Assembly (NCBI RefSeq): GCF_028613635.1
Contig: NZ_JAQRMY010000004.1
Location: 327,181-391,180 of the forward strand
DNA: 64,000 nucleotides
Direction of reading: 5' to 3'
Source: Devosia sp. ZB163
GTDB lineage: Bacteria; Pseudomonadota; Alphaproteobacteria; Rhizobiales; Devosiaceae
Part shown: piece after piece, positions 1 to 11,043 of the stretch
Numbering within the stretch: the first letter of the stretch is position 1
How the letters are laid out: each line of letters opens with the position of its first letter
Program-made: the position numbers and the translations under genes
The notes under the pieces: model-generated
The model's database searches: none
What the model saw: only the letters and a program-made list of their open reading frames with translations
Told to the model about the DNA's origin: nothing

Positions 1-40
1 GGAGCAATGCGTGCTGGCGAAAAGAGCGAATAGTGTTAGG

Positions 41-62
41 TTTGCTCACTGGATCGAGCAAA
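41..62. promoter_or_regulatory. dyad upstream of the Lrp-family gene
   Basis: Seven-base arms TTTGCTC (41-47) and GAGCAAA (56-62) are perfect inverted repeats around an 8-base spacer, ending 13 bases before the ATG at 76. The position fits an operator, perhaps autoregulatory as is common for Lrp/AsnC regulators, or a leader hairpin. No T-run follows, so it is not a terminator. The binding protein is inferred, not shown. Confidence 0.4.
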
Positions 63-75
63 ACGGCAGGACTGC

Positions 76-525
76 ATGGCAGAAAGTACATTCAGCCTCG
101 ATGACCTCGATCATCGCCTGATCGCGTTGCTGCGCACAGATGGGCGGCTCCCGGTGGCCAAGCTTGCGGCAGAGCTCGGCGTATCGCGTGCAACCGTCTC
201 GGCGCGCATGGAGCGGCTGGTGAAGACGGGCGCCATCGCCGGGTACACCGTGATGCTGCGCAGCTCAGGCCGAGCCGATGCGGTGCGCGCCATTACGATG
301 GTCGAGATCGACGGCAAGAACTCGGAGGCGGTGATCCGTCGGCTGGTCGGCTTTCCCGAGATCAGGACGCTCTACACGACCAACGGGCGCTGGGACGTGG
401 TCGCCGAAATCGAGACGGCGACACTGCGCGAGTTCGATGAGCTGTTGCGCAAGATCCGCCAGATCGACGGCATCGCCAACACGGAGACGAGCATTCTCCT
501 CGCGGCGCGGAAGGAACTCGGCTGA
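76..525 (+). CDS. Lrp/AsnC family transcriptional regulator
   Basis: This 149-residue protein has the usual Lrp/AsnC length and layout. An N-terminal winged helix-turn-helix spans about residues 9-55, with the recognition region LGVSRATVSARMERL. A RAM ligand-binding/oligomerisation domain follows from about residue 67, with the typical GRWDVVAEIE segment. Such proteins sense amino acids or related small molecules and control transport or metabolism genes. It converges on a HisC-like aminotransferase with only two bases between the stop codons, so the two are not co-transcribed, although a functional link is possible. The dyad at 41-62 may be its own operator. The effector cannot be told from sequence. 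Confidence 0.9.
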   Translation: MAESTFSLDDLDHRLIALLRTDGRLPVAKLAAELGVSRATVSARMERLVKTGAIAGYTVMLRSSGRADAVRAITMVEIDGKNSEAVIRRLVGFPEIRTLYTTNGRWDVVAEIETATLREFDELLRKIRQIDGIANTETSILLAARKELG

Positions 526-527
526 GG

Positions 528-1634
528 CTAGGCTTCGGCGGCCTGCCGAAGTGCCGCCGGCAGTTCCTCGGCCACGACGTCCATCTCCTCGGGGCGGCCG
601 ATGGTGATCCTGATGTGACGGTCGAGGCCGGGGGCCATGGGCTTGCGGACGAAGACGCCGCGCGCTTCGAGCGCCTTCAGCACACGCATGGCGTAGTCGC
701 CGTCGCGGCCGCAATCGACGGCGACGAAGTTGGTGGCGGAGGGAACCGAGGCGAGGCCGCTGCGCTGCGCGATGGCGTAGAGCCGTTCGCGCCCGGCGGC
801 GACCCTGGCGACGACGTCGCTCAGCCAATCCTGGTCGGCGAGGGCGGCGATGGCCGCGGCCTGGCCAAGTCGCGTGACGCCGAAGTGATTGCGCACCTTG
901 TCGAAGGCCCGGATGAACGTCGCCTCGCCGATGGCGTAGCCGACGCGCATGCCGGCGAGGCCATAGGCCTTGGAAAAGGTTCGGGTGCGGATGAGGTTGG
1001 GGCGCGCGATGTCGAGCGGGGGCAGGGTGCCGGCCGGAGCGGTTTCGCAATAGGCCTCGTCGAGGAGGATCAGGGTTTCCTCCGGCACATCGGCGACGAA
1101 GCGCTCCAGCTCCGAGCCGCTCCACCACGTGCCCATCGGGTTGTCCGGATTGGAGAGGTAGATCACCTTGGCGCGCTCGCGGCGGGCTGCATCGGCCAGC
1201 CCGGCAAGGTCCTCGTGGTTGCGCGAATAGGGCACCGCCACGACGCGGCCGCCGAAACCGGCGACGTGGTAGTTGAACGTCGGATAGGCGCCGAGCGAGG
1301 TCACGGCAACGTCGCCCGGTTCGGTGATCAGCCGCGCAATCAGGCAATGGAGGCCATCGATGCCTTCGCCGATGGCGATATTGGCCGCGGGGATGCCGAG
1401 ATGCGCGCCAAGGGCCTGGCGCAGGTCGTGGACCTCGGGGTCGCCGTACATCCACACATCACCAGCTGCAGCGGCGATAGTCTCGATCACCCTGGGCGAG
1501 GGGCCGAAACCGCTCTCGTTGGCGCCGACGCGGGCGCGAAAGCGGACGCCGGTCCGGCGTTCGAGCGCCTCCGGACCGGTGAACGGCACGGTCGATGGCA
1601 GGGACTGGGCGAGCGGCGTGAGAATGGGGCGCAT
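528..1634 (-). CDS. PLP-dependent class I/II aminotransferase, histidinol-phosphate aminotransferase-like
   Basis: About 368 residues, matching the HisC-like fold-type I aminotransferases. Visible landmarks are SNPDNPMGT (161-169), the DEAY motif (192-195) that contacts the cofactor, and TFSKAYGLAG with the Schiff-base lysine at K222. C-terminal RITIGRPEEM carries the substrate-carboxylate arginines. The reading frame stays open upstream to 1835, but that would run into msrA on the other strand. The ATG at 1634 begins the first conserved segment, so I use it. No other histidine-biosynthesis gene is in the window, so the substrate could be histidinol phosphate, phenylalanine or another amino acid. 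Confidence 0.85.
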   Translation of the reverse strand: MRPILTPLAQSLPSTVPFTGPEALERRTGVRFRARVGANESGFGPSPRVIETIAAAAGDVWMYGDPEVHDLRQALGAHLGIPAANIAIGEGIDGLHCLIARLITEPGDVAVTSLGAYPTFNYHVAGFGGRVVAVPYSRNHEDLAGLADAARRERAKVIYLSNPDNPMGTWWSGSELERFVADVPEETLILLDEAYCETAPAGTLPPLDIARPNLIRTRTFSKAYGLAGMRVGYAIGEATFIRAFDKVRNHFGVTRLGQAAAIAALADQDWLSDVVARVAAGRERLYAIAQRSGLASVPSATNFVAVDCGRDGDYAMRVLKALEARGVFVRKPMAPGLDRHIRITIGRPEEMDVVAEELPAALRQAAEA

Positions 1635-1782
1635 GGGCCGGACCATATCCCGACCATGGCGCACTGCAACTCCGCCGGTACGTCCGTCCGCCGCCCGGAG
1701 TTTCAGCGGCACCTCGCACATATGATTGTGTTGCGTGTGACGCGGGCGAGGGCCAACTTCATGCTGCAATTTCAAGGGGTGG

Positions 1783-2436
1783 ATGGAAATGGCGAAGAAG
1801 GGGTTGGCGCTGGCTGTAGCGATGGCTGGCGCCATGGCGATGACAGGTGCACAGGGCGCAGAGACGGCAGTCGCGATCTTCGCAGGCGGCTGCTTCTGGT
1901 CGGTGGAGAGCGATTTCGACCATGCGCCGGGCGTTATCTCGACGACCTCGGGCTATATCGGCGGGCATGTGCCGAACCCGACCTACGAGCAGGTGGTGAC
2001 CGAGACCACGGGGCATCGCGAGGCGGTCCGCGTCGAGTACGATCCGTCAGTGACGAGCTACGAGAAGCTGGTCGATACGTTCTTCCACCTGATCGATCCG
2101 ATCGAGACGCGCGGGCAGTTCTGCGACTTCGGCGAGAGCTACACGTCGGCGATCTACGTCGGCAATGACGACGAGATGAAGCTTGCCGAAGCCGGCAAGG
2201 CCGCCACCGCCGAGGCGCTGGGCAAGCCGGTGGCAACGGTGATCGCGATGGCGCCGACCTTCTATCCGGCCGAGGACTACCACCAGAACTTCTGGGAGAA
2301 GGCCGACCTTTATCCGTTCAGCGGCTGGCCGAGCAACGTCCACTATGCCCGCTATCGCGCGGGATGCGGGAAGAATGCGCAGGTGGAAGCCATCTGGGGC
2401 AAGGAGGCGTTCCGCGGTCTTGACGGGCACGCCTGA
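1783..2436 (+). CDS. msrA: exported peptide methionine-S-sulfoxide reductase MsrA
   Basis: Reduces methionine-S-sulfoxide in oxidised proteins. The GCFW active-site motif is at residues 36-39 with the catalytic cysteine at C37, followed by the family segment VISTTSGYIGG. The first 26 residues (basic start, then alanine- and methionine-rich hydrophobic run ending AQGAE) look like a signal peptide, so this copy probably works in the periplasm. ATGs at 1783 and 1789 are both possible. AAGGGG a few bases upstream favours 1783. The gene is divergent from the aminotransferase and converges with the glycosylase gene six bases downstream. No msrB is adjacent. Confidence 0.93.
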   Translation: MEMAKKGLALAVAMAGAMAMTGAQGAETAVAIFAGGCFWSVESDFDHAPGVISTTSGYIGGHVPNPTYEQVVTETTGHREAVRVEYDPSVTSYEKLVDTFFHLIDPIETRGQFCDFGESYTSAIYVGNDDEMKLAEAGKAATAEALGKPVATVIAMAPTFYPAEDYHQNFWEKADLYPFSGWPSNVHYARYRAGCGKNAQVEAIWGKEAFRGLDGHA

Positions 2437-2442
2437 GAAAGG

Positions 2443-3078
2443 TCAGGCAGCGATCGCAGCCGCGGCCCGGCCGACGACATCCTCGAACATCTGCGTGGTG
2501 AGGACGCCCGTGTTCGTGTTGTAGCGGGAGCAGTGGTAGCTGTCGAAGAGGATGGCGCCGCCGGTGAGGCGGTGCTCCGCGCCGTGGCCGAACGGGAAAG
2601 CGCTGCGCTTTTCGCCCAGGGCGGTGAGCAGCGAGTCGTGCGCGATGCGGCCGAGCGCCAGGAAGGCGCGCGGGCGATGGACCTCGATGCTGGTGACGAG
2701 GAACGGCCGGCAGGTCCTGATCTCCTCCGGCGTCGGCTTGTTCTGCGGCGGTACGCAGCGAACGGCGTTGGCGATAAGCACGTTGCGCAGTTCCAGCCCA
2801 TCGTCGGGGCGCTGCTCGTAGTGGCCGGTGGCGAGGCCGAACTTACCGAGCGTGGCGTAGAGCAGGTCACCGGCATAATCGCCGGTGAAGGGGCGTCCGG
2901 TCTGGTTGGCGCCCTTGAGGCCGGGCGCGAGGCCGACGATCATCAGGCCCGGGTGGGGCTCACCCCAGTTGGGGACGGGGGCGTTGAAGAAGTTGGGATA
3001 CGCACGCTGGTTGTCGTGGCGGAAAGCCACGAGGCGCGGACAGCGCGGGCAGTCGTGCGGGGGATTGGTGTCAGGCAA
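2443..3078 (-). CDS. uracil-DNA glycosylase family protein (family 5, UDGb-like)
   Basis: Probable base-excision repair glycosylase. Residues 49-67 (GLAPG, then GANQTGRPFTGD) match the first active-site motif of family 5 enzymes, and SYHCSRYNTNTG (180-191) matches the second, with cysteine where proline is usual in SYHPS. Cysteines C10, C13, C108 and C123 are placed to hold the 4Fe-4S cluster of this family. At 211 residues it is of normal length. Keeping C10 requires the TTG start at 3078, since no ATG or GTG lies before it in frame. The NYN-domain gene ends 24 bases upstream on the same strand, so the two may be co-transcribed. Confidence 0.88.
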   Translation of the reverse strand: MPDTNPPHDCPRCPRLVAFRHDNQRAYPNFFNAPVPNWGEPHPGLMIVGLAPGLKGANQTGRPFTGDYAGDLLYATLGKFGLATGHYEQRPDDGLELRNVLIANAVRCVPPQNKPTPEEIRTCRPFLVTSIEVHRPRAFLALGRIAHDSLLTALGEKRSAFPFGHGAEHRLTGGAILFDSYHCSRYNTNTGVLTTQMFEDVVGRAAAAIAA

Positions 3079-3102
3079 GGCGTACCGGCAGGGTAAGGAG
3101 AC

Positions 3103-3708
3103 TCAACTTCCCTTAGGGTCCACGGTCGCCATCGGGCGGTCAACCTGGGCGCGCTCGGCACTGTGGGAACGATCGACCGGCGGGATGCGACCGACGGTCT
3201 TGGCCAACTCGGCGACATCGATGAAGAAATCGGCCTGGCGACGGAGCTCGTCCGAGATCATCGGCGTCGGGGTGGTGAGGGTCGAGACGACGGTCACGCG
3301 CTTGCCGCGCCGCTGCAGCGCGGCGACGAGGGCGGTGAAGTCGCCATCGCCCGAGAACAGGACGAGATGGTCGTAGAACTCGCTCATCTCGAGGGCATCG
3401 ACCGTGAGCTCGATGTCCATGTTGCCCTTGATCTTGCGGCGCCCGGCGGCGTCGGTGAATTCCTTGGCGGGCTTGGTGACGACGGTGAAGCCGTTGTAGT
3501 CGAGCCAATCGATGAGCGGCCGAATGGACGAGTATTCCTGATCCTCGACCAGGGCCGTGTAGTAGTAGGCGCGCAGCAGATAGGCCTTGGCCTGGAACTC
3601 GGCGAGCAGTCGGCGATAGTCGATGTCTATGCCGATGGCCTTGCTGGTGGCGTAAAGATTCGCGCCGTCGATGAAGAGAACGACTTTCTCGCGCGGATCA
3701 ACGGACAT
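3103..3708 (-). CDS. NYN domain (LabA/DUF88-type) protein, predicted nuclease
   Basis: A 201-residue single-domain protein. FIDGANLYATS (residues 12-22) and LVLFSGDGDFTALV in the middle are the two aspartate clusters of the PIN-like NYN fold, which binds a metal ion and in characterised members cuts RNA. The TVVSTL segment that follows is typical of LabA-like proteins. The C-terminal 30 residues are polar and probably disordered. It is the first gene of a minus-strand pair with the glycosylase and is divergent from rpoZ. Its RNA target is unknown. Confidence 0.85.
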   Translation of the reverse strand: MSVDPREKVVLFIDGANLYATSKAIGIDIDYRRLLAEFQAKAYLLRAYYYTALVEDQEYSSIRPLIDWLDYNGFTVVTKPAKEFTDAAGRRKIKGNMDIELTVDALEMSEFYDHLVLFSGDGDFTALVAALQRRGKRVTVVSTLTTPTPMISDELRRQADFFIDVAELAKTVGRIPPVDRSHSAERAQVDRPMATVDPKGS

Positions 3709-4055
3709 GCATCTTCTCCTGACCGGGTCGGCCGGCCTCTCAGGCTGCCCGGCACAAAATCACAATGGCGCACCACTATTGCCTCAGGGCAGCCGAACAA
3801 TGGCTTGGGGCGCCCGCTAAGTTCGGAATACGCGCTTATTCCCGGGCGTTTGCAACACGAATAATTGCGGGGGCCGCGGGACGAGTTCATGGGAGATCCA
3901 TCAACCAATTGGCCGAGTTGGAGAAAACCCGCGTCCGACGAAAGTTGTAATTCTGTGGCAAACACGCGTTCGTGCGGCACCAGCCTAAAAACTTGTGCCC
4001 CGGGAGCGGGTCGTGTATGAGGGCCCCTTGATCCCACAATTAGCTGGAGACGTCC
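3709..4055. other. 347-bp gap between the divergent NYN gene and rpoZ
   Basis: This divergent intergenic region should hold promoters for both directions. I can point only to the candidate rpoZ promoter at 3993-4021. A 61-codon open frame at 3765-3950 has no ribosome-binding site and no recognisable protein features, so I do not call it. No repeat or RNA gene is visible. Confidence 0.5.
3993..4021 (+). promoter_or_regulatory. candidate sigma-70-type promoter for rpoZ
   Basis: TTGTGC (3993-3998) and TATGAG (4016-4021) are separated by exactly 17 bases and lie 35 bases upstream of the GTG start. A purine-rich CTGGAGA (4044-4050) serves as ribosome-binding site. Both boxes are imperfect, so this is a candidate only. 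Confidence 0.4.
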
Positions 4056-4424
4056 GTGGCCCGCGTCACCGTCGAAGACTGCATTGAGAAGGTGAACAAC
4101 CGTTTCGACCTCGTGCTGATGGCGGCTCACCGCGCCCGCATGATTTCGGCCGGCGCTTCGATCACCGTCGACCGCGACAACGACAAGAACCCCGTCGTTG
4201 CGCTGCGCGAGATCGGGGATGGCACCATTTCCCCTGAGGACCTGCGCGAGGACCTGATCCACTCGATGCAGAAGTATGTCGAGGTCGACGAGCCCGAAAA
4301 GCACGCCGCCCCGCTGCTCGACGCCAATGCGGACGAGGACAGCGACACCTTCGACACCATCAGCGAAGACGAACTGCTGCGCGGTATCGAGAGCCTGGCT
4401 CCGCCAGAGCGTCGCGACGACTGA
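4056..4424 (+). CDS. rpoZ: DNA-directed RNA polymerase omega subunit
   Basis: Small RNA polymerase subunit that binds the beta-prime C-terminus and, in many bacteria, forms part of a ppGpp site. The 122-residue protein opens MARVTVEDC and continues [16 protein letters not shown], the standard omega signature. The acidic C-terminal tail is typical of alphaproteobacteria. Translation starts at a GTG with a good ribosome-binding site. It sits directly before the (p)ppGpp synthetase gene, the usual arrangement, but the terminator at 4484-4514 separates the two. Confidence 0.95.
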   Translation: MARVTVEDCIEKVNNRFDLVLMAAHRARMISAGASITVDRDNDKNPVVALREIGDGTISPEDLREDLIHSMQKYVEVDEPEKHAAPLLDANADEDSDTFDTISEDELLRGIESLAPPERRDD

Positions 4425-4483
4425 TTTCTCGATCGTACGCGCCCGGCGCAATTGCGTGCCGGCGGTACTCGCATATAGTTGAG

Positions 4484-4514
4484 GCGTCGGGCGTTTTCGC
4501 CCGGCGCTTTTTAG
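4484..4514 (+). terminator. Rho-independent terminator after rpoZ
   Basis: Arms GCGTCGGGCG (4484-4493) and CGCCCGGCGC (4498-4507) form a ten-pair stem with one G-U pair and a TTTT loop. A run of five T then A follows. It lies 60 bases past the rpoZ stop and 55 bases before the rsh start. Confidence 0.85.
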
Positions 4515-4568
4515 TTTTCGTCGCGACAGATTCGCCGAGTCGCCGCCGCCTAGGAGTGCGGCAACCCT

Positions 4569-6838
<2,270 letters not shown>

Positions 6839-6842
<4 letters not shown>

Positions 6843-7423
6843 CCACCGAAGAAGTCCTGGACCTGTTCCGCGAAAGCGGAGCGCTGCTCGAAGGCCATTT
6901 CATCCTGTCCTCCGGGCTGCGTTCGCCGGTCTTCCTGCAGAAGGCACGGGTCTTCATGCATCCCGCCAAGGCGGAGAAGCTGTGCCGGGCGCTGGCGGCG
7001 AAGATCCGCGAGGCCGGTTATGGCGATGTCAGCCAGATCGTGTCGCCGGCCGTGGGGGGGATCATCCCGGGCTACGAGACGGCGCGACACATGAGCGTGC
7101 CGGCGATCTACACGGAGCGCGTCAACGGCGTGTTCGAGCTGAGGCGCGGCTTCGAGCTTGCGCCGGGCGAGAAGGTGATCGTGGTCGAGGATATCGTGTC
7201 GACCGGCGTCTCGATCCGCGAATGCATCGAGGCGATTCGGAAGACGGGGGCGAACGTCGTTGCCGCAGCCTGCCTGATCGACCGCTCGGGCGGCGAGGCG
7301 GATGTCGGGGTGCCGCTGGTTTCGCTGGTGCAGTACAAGGTGTCGGCCTATCCGGCCGATGCACTGCCGCCGGAGCTGGCGGCGATCCCGGCGGTGAAGC
7401 CCGGCTCGAGAGGGCTCACATGA
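6839..7423 (+). CDS. pyrE: orotate phosphoribosyltransferase
   Basis: Converts orotate and PRPP to orotidine 5'-phosphate in pyrimidine synthesis. The 194-residue protein contains the PRPP-binding loop VVEDIVSTG (115-123) and the family segment [15 protein letters not shown] near residues 24-38. It starts with GTG inside the rsh stop (GTGA) and ends inside the acpS start (ATGA), so translation of the three is probably coupled. This longer, alphaproteobacterial type lacks a fused PyrF domain. Confidence 0.95.
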
Positions 7424-7839
7424 TCATCGGCCTGGGCAACGACCTGTGCGACATCCGCCGCGTCGAGAAGACCCTGGAGCGCTTTGGCGACCGGTTCACG
7501 CACCGGATCTTCACCGAGGTCGAGCGGCAGAAATCGGATCGGCGGGCACAGCGCGCGGCCTCCTATGCCAAGCGATTTGCAGCCAAGGAAGCCTGCTCGA
7601 AGGCGCTCGGCACAGGCCTTAGTTTCGGCGTTTATTGGCGCGACATGGGCGTGGTAAACCTCCCGTCGGGCAAGCCGACGATGAAATTGACCAACGGTGC
7701 TGCCCGCGTTCTTGAGCGGCTTGTCCCTCAGGGTATGAAGCCACATATCCACCTGACCATTACCGACGACGGCGGCATGGCGCAGGCTTTCGTCATCATC
7801 GAGGCGCTGCCGATTGACCAGGCGGCGGCGCTCCCGTAA
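7420..7839 (+). CDS. acpS: holo-[acyl-carrier-protein] synthase
   Basis: Transfers 4'-phosphopantetheine from CoA to acyl carrier protein. The 139-residue protein starts [16 protein letters not shown], containing the metal-binding GxGxD motif, and has [14 protein letters not shown], the second metal and CoA motif. Start ATG at 7420 overlaps the pyrE stop. The normal length and short C-terminus indicate a stand-alone AcpS, not a Sfp-type enzyme. Confidence 0.95.
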   Translation: MIIGLGNDLCDIRRVEKTLERFGDRFTHRIFTEVERQKSDRRAQRAASYAKRFAAKEACSKALGTGLSFGVYWRDMGVVNLPSGKPTMKLTNGAARVLERLVPQGMKPHIHLTITDDGGMAQAFVIIEALPIDQAAALP

Positions 7840-7869
7840 CCACTTGGCCCCGCGGGCCAGAGGCGAGAA

Positions 7870-8634
7870 ATGAGCCAATCCATGTCGAAAGCCGAAGCCA
7901 AGGCCGGCAAGAAGAAGAACGAGCTGCTCGAGACGGTGATCGTCATCATCGAGGCGCTGATCATCGCGCTCCTGTTCCGCACGTTCCTCTACCAGCCGTT
8001 CTCGATCCCCACGGCTTCCATGCAGCAGACGCTGATGATCGGCGACTATTTCGTGGCCAACAAGTGGGCCTGGGGCTTCGGCAAGTACTCGTTCCCGCTG
8101 CCGGTTCCGTTCAACGGCCGCATCCTGGGCAGTGCGCCCGAGCGTGGCGACGTGGCGGTGTTCCGCAACGAGATCACCAACGAAGACTATATCAAGCGCG
8201 TCATCGGCCTGCCGGGCGACCGTATCCAGATGAAGGACGGGCGCCTCTACATCAACGGCACGATGGTCGAGCGCGAGCAGATCGGTACCGCGCAGGATAC
8301 CGACAGCTACATGACGACGGTGCCGGTGACGGTCTATACCGAGACCCTGCCCAACGGCGTCTCCCACACCATCCAGGAAATCTCGGACGACGAGCCGCTC
8401 GACAATACGGCCGAGTACGTCGTTCCGCCCGGTCACTACTTCATGATGGGCGACAACCGTGACCGCTCGGCCGACAGCCGGGTGCTCAGCCAGGTCGGCT
8501 ACGTGCCGCTCGACAATTTTATCGGCAAGGCCGAGGCGCGGTTCTTCTCGATCAAGAACAACCTGCCGCCGTGGGCGCTGTGGGAGTGGCCGGCGAACGT
8601 CCGCTGGGACCGCATGTTCCAAGCCGTAAACTGA
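7870..8634 (+). CDS. lepB: signal peptidase I
   Basis: Inner-membrane protease that removes signal peptides from Sec- and Tat-exported proteins. A charged N-terminus precedes one membrane segment (about 20-41). The catalytic serine is S50 in IPTASMQQTL and the general-base lysine is K109 in DYIKRVIGLPGDR. MMGDNRDRSADSR near the C-terminus is the conserved box E. A GC-rich six-pair hairpin (7845-7859) lies just before the ribosome-binding site AGAGGCGAG. The stop shares one base with the rnc start. Confidence 0.95.
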   Translation: MSQSMSKAEAKAGKKKNELLETVIVIIEALIIALLFRTFLYQPFSIPTASMQQTLMIGDYFVANKWAWGFGKYSFPLPVPFNGRILGSAPERGDVAVFRNEITNEDYIKRVIGLPGDRIQMKDGRLYINGTMVEREQIGTAQDTDSYMTTVPVTVYTETLPNGVSHTIQEISDDEPLDNTAEYVVPPGHYFMMGDNRDRSADSRVLSQVGYVPLDNFIGKAEARFFSIKNNLPPWALWEWPANVRWDRMFQAVN

Positions 8635-9338
8635 TGGCAAAGGGGCGTGCGCACGAAAAGCTTCAGGCCCGCCTGGGGTATCGGTTCGCCGATGCCGACC
8701 TGCTTGACCGCGCACTGACCCATTCCAGCGCGGTTTCGCCCGGCAAGCGCATCGAGCGTTCCTACCAGCGGCTGGAGTTCCTGGGCGACCGGGTGCTTGG
8801 GCTGGTCGTTGCCGACATGCTCTACCGCCGGCTGCCCAAGGCCAATGAGGGCGAGCTTAGCCGTTCGCTGAACACCCTGGTACGCAAGGAAACCTGCGCT
8901 GCCATCGCCCGGGAGCTCGACATCGGCGCCGAGCTCAACCTGGGTGAGAGCGAGGCGCGGACGGGCGGGGCCAACAAGGACGCGATCCTTGGCGACGTCG
9001 CCGAAGCGGTGATCGGCGCTATCTTCATGGACGGCGGGCTTGGACAGGCCTACGAGGTGGTCGAGCGGCTGTTCGGCGAACATCTCGGGCAGGCCGGTAC
9101 CGTGCGTGCCGACCCCAAGACGACGCTGCAGGAATGGGCACAGGGCAGGGGGCTCGAGCCACCTGTCTATGCCGAGGTCGAGCGAACCGGCCCCGACCAT
9201 GCCCCGGAATTCACCATCGCGGTACGGCTCGGCGCGTTCGAGGCCGTAACCGCCACCGGCCCGAGCAAGAAGCTGGCCGAGCACAAGGCCGCCGAGGCCT
9301 TCCTCATCCGAGAGAAGGTCTGGCGGGAGACGCTATGA
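8634..9338 (+). CDS. rnc: ribonuclease III
   Basis: Cuts double-stranded RNA in rRNA processing and regulation. The 234-residue protein has the signature RLEFLGDRVLGLVVADMLY from about residue 46, then a C-terminal double-stranded RNA-binding domain (about 160-230) with GPSKKLAEHKAAEAFL. The start at 8634 (TGATG overlap with lepB) is preferred to upstream in-frame codons, which lie inside lepB and add unrelated residues. The stop overlaps the era start. Confidence 0.95.
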   Translation: MAKGRAHEKLQARLGYRFADADLLDRALTHSSAVSPGKRIERSYQRLEFLGDRVLGLVVADMLYRRLPKANEGELSRSLNTLVRKETCAAIARELDIGAELNLGESEARTGGANKDAILGDVAEAVIGAIFMDGGLGQAYEVVERLFGEHLGQAGTVRADPKTTLQEWAQGRGLEPPVYAEVERTGPDHAPEFTIAVRLGAFEAVTATGPSKKLAEHKAAEAFLIREKVWRETL

Positions 9339-10285
9339 ACGACAAGAACGAGATCCCCGACGCCTCTGAGCTGCCGCAGGCCGGCGAGAATACGCGCTGC
9401 GGCTTCGTCGCGCTGGTTGGCGCGCCCAATGCCGGCAAGTCGACGTTGCTCAACTCGCTGGTCGGCACCAAGGTGTCGATCGTCACCCACAAGGCGCAGA
9501 CGACGCGTGCGCAGATCCGCGGCGTTGTCACCGAGGGCGACGGGCAGATCGTCTTCATCGACACGCCCGGCATCTTCGCGCCCAAGCGCCGGCTGGACCG
9601 CGCCATGGTGGAGGCCGCATGGAGCGGGGCGGGCGATGCCGACTTCGTGGCGCTGATCGTCGATGCCGAGCGCGGCGTGACGCCGGAGCTGGAAGCGCTG
9701 CTCGCCGGCCTCGAACAGGTGCCAAATCCGAAAGCGCTGGTGCTGAACAAGGTCGACCTGATCAAGCCGGAGAAGCTGCTGGCGCTGGCCGAGCTCCTCA
9801 ATGCGCGGCTGAAGTTCGAGCAGACCTTCATGATCTCGGCGCTAAAGGGCAGCGGTGTTCAGGATTTCCTGAACTGGGCGCTGCAGCGGATTCCGCTTGG
9901 CCCATGGCACTTCCCCGAGGATCAACTCACGGACCTGACGCTCGCGATCACCGCAGCCGAGGTGACGCGCGAGAAGCTGTTCCTGAGGATCCACGACGAG
10001 ATCCCCTACAACGCCACGGTCGAGACCGAGAAGTTCACCATCAACAAGGATGGCTCGTACCGCATCGACCAGGTCGTCTACGTGACGCGCGACACGCACA
10101 AGAAGATCGTGCTGGGTGCGGGCGGGCAGACGATCAAGGCGATCGGCGCCGAGTCGCGCCGCGAGCTGATGGAGATCTTCGAGGTGCCGGTGCACCTGTT
10201 CCTCTTCGTCAAGGTCCGCGAGAAGTGGGGCGACGACCCGGAGCGCTACCGCGAGATGGGGCTGGAGTACCCGCACCAGAAGTGA
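9335..10285 (+). CDS. era: GTPase Era
   Basis: Essential GTPase that binds the 3' end of 16S rRNA during 30S assembly. GTP-binding motifs are clear: GAPNAGKST (29-37), DTPG, NKVD and the SAL segment. The C-terminal KH domain is visible as EIPYNATVETEKF and GAGGQTIKAIGAESRRELMEIF. The 316 residues are of normal length. The ATG overlaps the rnc stop (ATGA), giving a tightly coupled lepB-rnc-era run. Confidence 0.96.
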   Translation: MNDKNEIPDASELPQAGENTRCGFVALVGAPNAGKSTLLNSLVGTKVSIVTHKAQTTRAQIRGVVTEGDGQIVFIDTPGIFAPKRRLDRAMVEAAWSGAGDADFVALIVDAERGVTPELEALLAGLEQVPNPKALVLNKVDLIKPEKLLALAELLNARLKFEQTFMISALKGSGVQDFLNWALQRIPLGPWHFPEDQLTDLTLAITAAEVTREKLFLRIHDEIPYNATVETEKFTINKDGSYRIDQVVYVTRDTHKKIVLGAGGQTIKAIGAESRRELMEIFEVPVHLFLFVKVREKWGDDPERYREMGLEYPHQK

Positions 10286-10315
10286 CGTTCGCGTCGGAGC
10301 TGAGCGGGTCCACCC

Positions 10316-11026
10316 ATGCACTGGTCCGGTGAAGGCCTGATCATCGGCGTCCGCCGCCATGGCGAGACCGGAGTCATCGCCGAGGTGATGGTGGCTGGTC
10401 GCGGGCGCTGCCTGGGGCTGATCCGTGGCGGTCGATCGACGAAGCTGGCGGCCACGCTGCAGGCGGGCAATACCGTTCAAGTGGGCTGGAGCGCGCGGCT
10501 CGAGGAACACCTGGGCACTTTCCAGCTTGAACTGCTCGAGGCGAGGGCGGCGGCCCTGATCGCCGACCGGACGCGGCTCTATGCCAGCCAGCTGATCTGC
10601 GAGCACCTGCATCTGTTACCCGAGCGCGATCCGCATGACCGGCTGCTGGGGCGAGCCGTCCGCATCCTCGACTTCGGGGGAACACCGCACCAGCTGGCGG
10701 CTGAGGTGGCGCGCTATGAGCTGGAACTGCTCGAAGAGCTGGGGTTCGGGCTCGATCTGACGAGCTGCGCCGCGACGGGAACGACCAGGGACCTAACGCA
10801 TGTTTCGCCCAAGACCGGGCGGGCGGTCAGCCGGAGTGCGGCCGAGCCGTACCTCGACCGTCTGTTTCGCCTGCCGCCATTCCTCGTCGGAGGCGGTGAT
10901 CCCGACGAGGCCGAGCTCGCTGATGCGTTTCGGCTGACCGGCTACTTCCTCGATCTCTACGTCTGGATGCCGCGACAGCTGGACCCGCCCGCGATCCGCG
11001 ATACATTCGTTCACCTCGTGACTTAG
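10316..11026 (+). CDS. recO: DNA repair protein RecO
   Basis: RecFOR pathway mediator that loads RecA onto SSB-coated DNA. The 236-residue protein opens with the RecO OB-fold (GEGLIIGVRRHGETGVIAEVMV) followed by the helical domain with YASQLICEHLHLLPERDPHDRLL. Only one cysteine remains in the region where some RecO proteins bind zinc. It lies 30 bases after era, the usual neighbour in this order. Confidence 0.93.
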   Translation: MHWSGEGLIIGVRRHGETGVIAEVMVAGRGRCLGLIRGGRSTKLAATLQAGNTVQVGWSARLEEHLGTFQLELLEARAAALIADRTRLYASQLICEHLHLLPERDPHDRLLGRAVRILDFGGTPHQLAAEVARYELELLEELGFGLDLTSCAATGTTRDLTHVSPKTGRAVSRSAAEPYLDRLFRLPPFLVGGGDPDEAELADAFRLTGYFLDLYVWMPRQLDPPAIRDTFVHLVT

Positions 11027-11043
11027 CGGGCAGGGAGATTGGC

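Noticed and set aside
3765..3950. 61-codon plus-strand frame upstream of rpoZ
   Set aside because: No ribosome-binding site, no recognisable features, and it sits in a promoter-containing gap.
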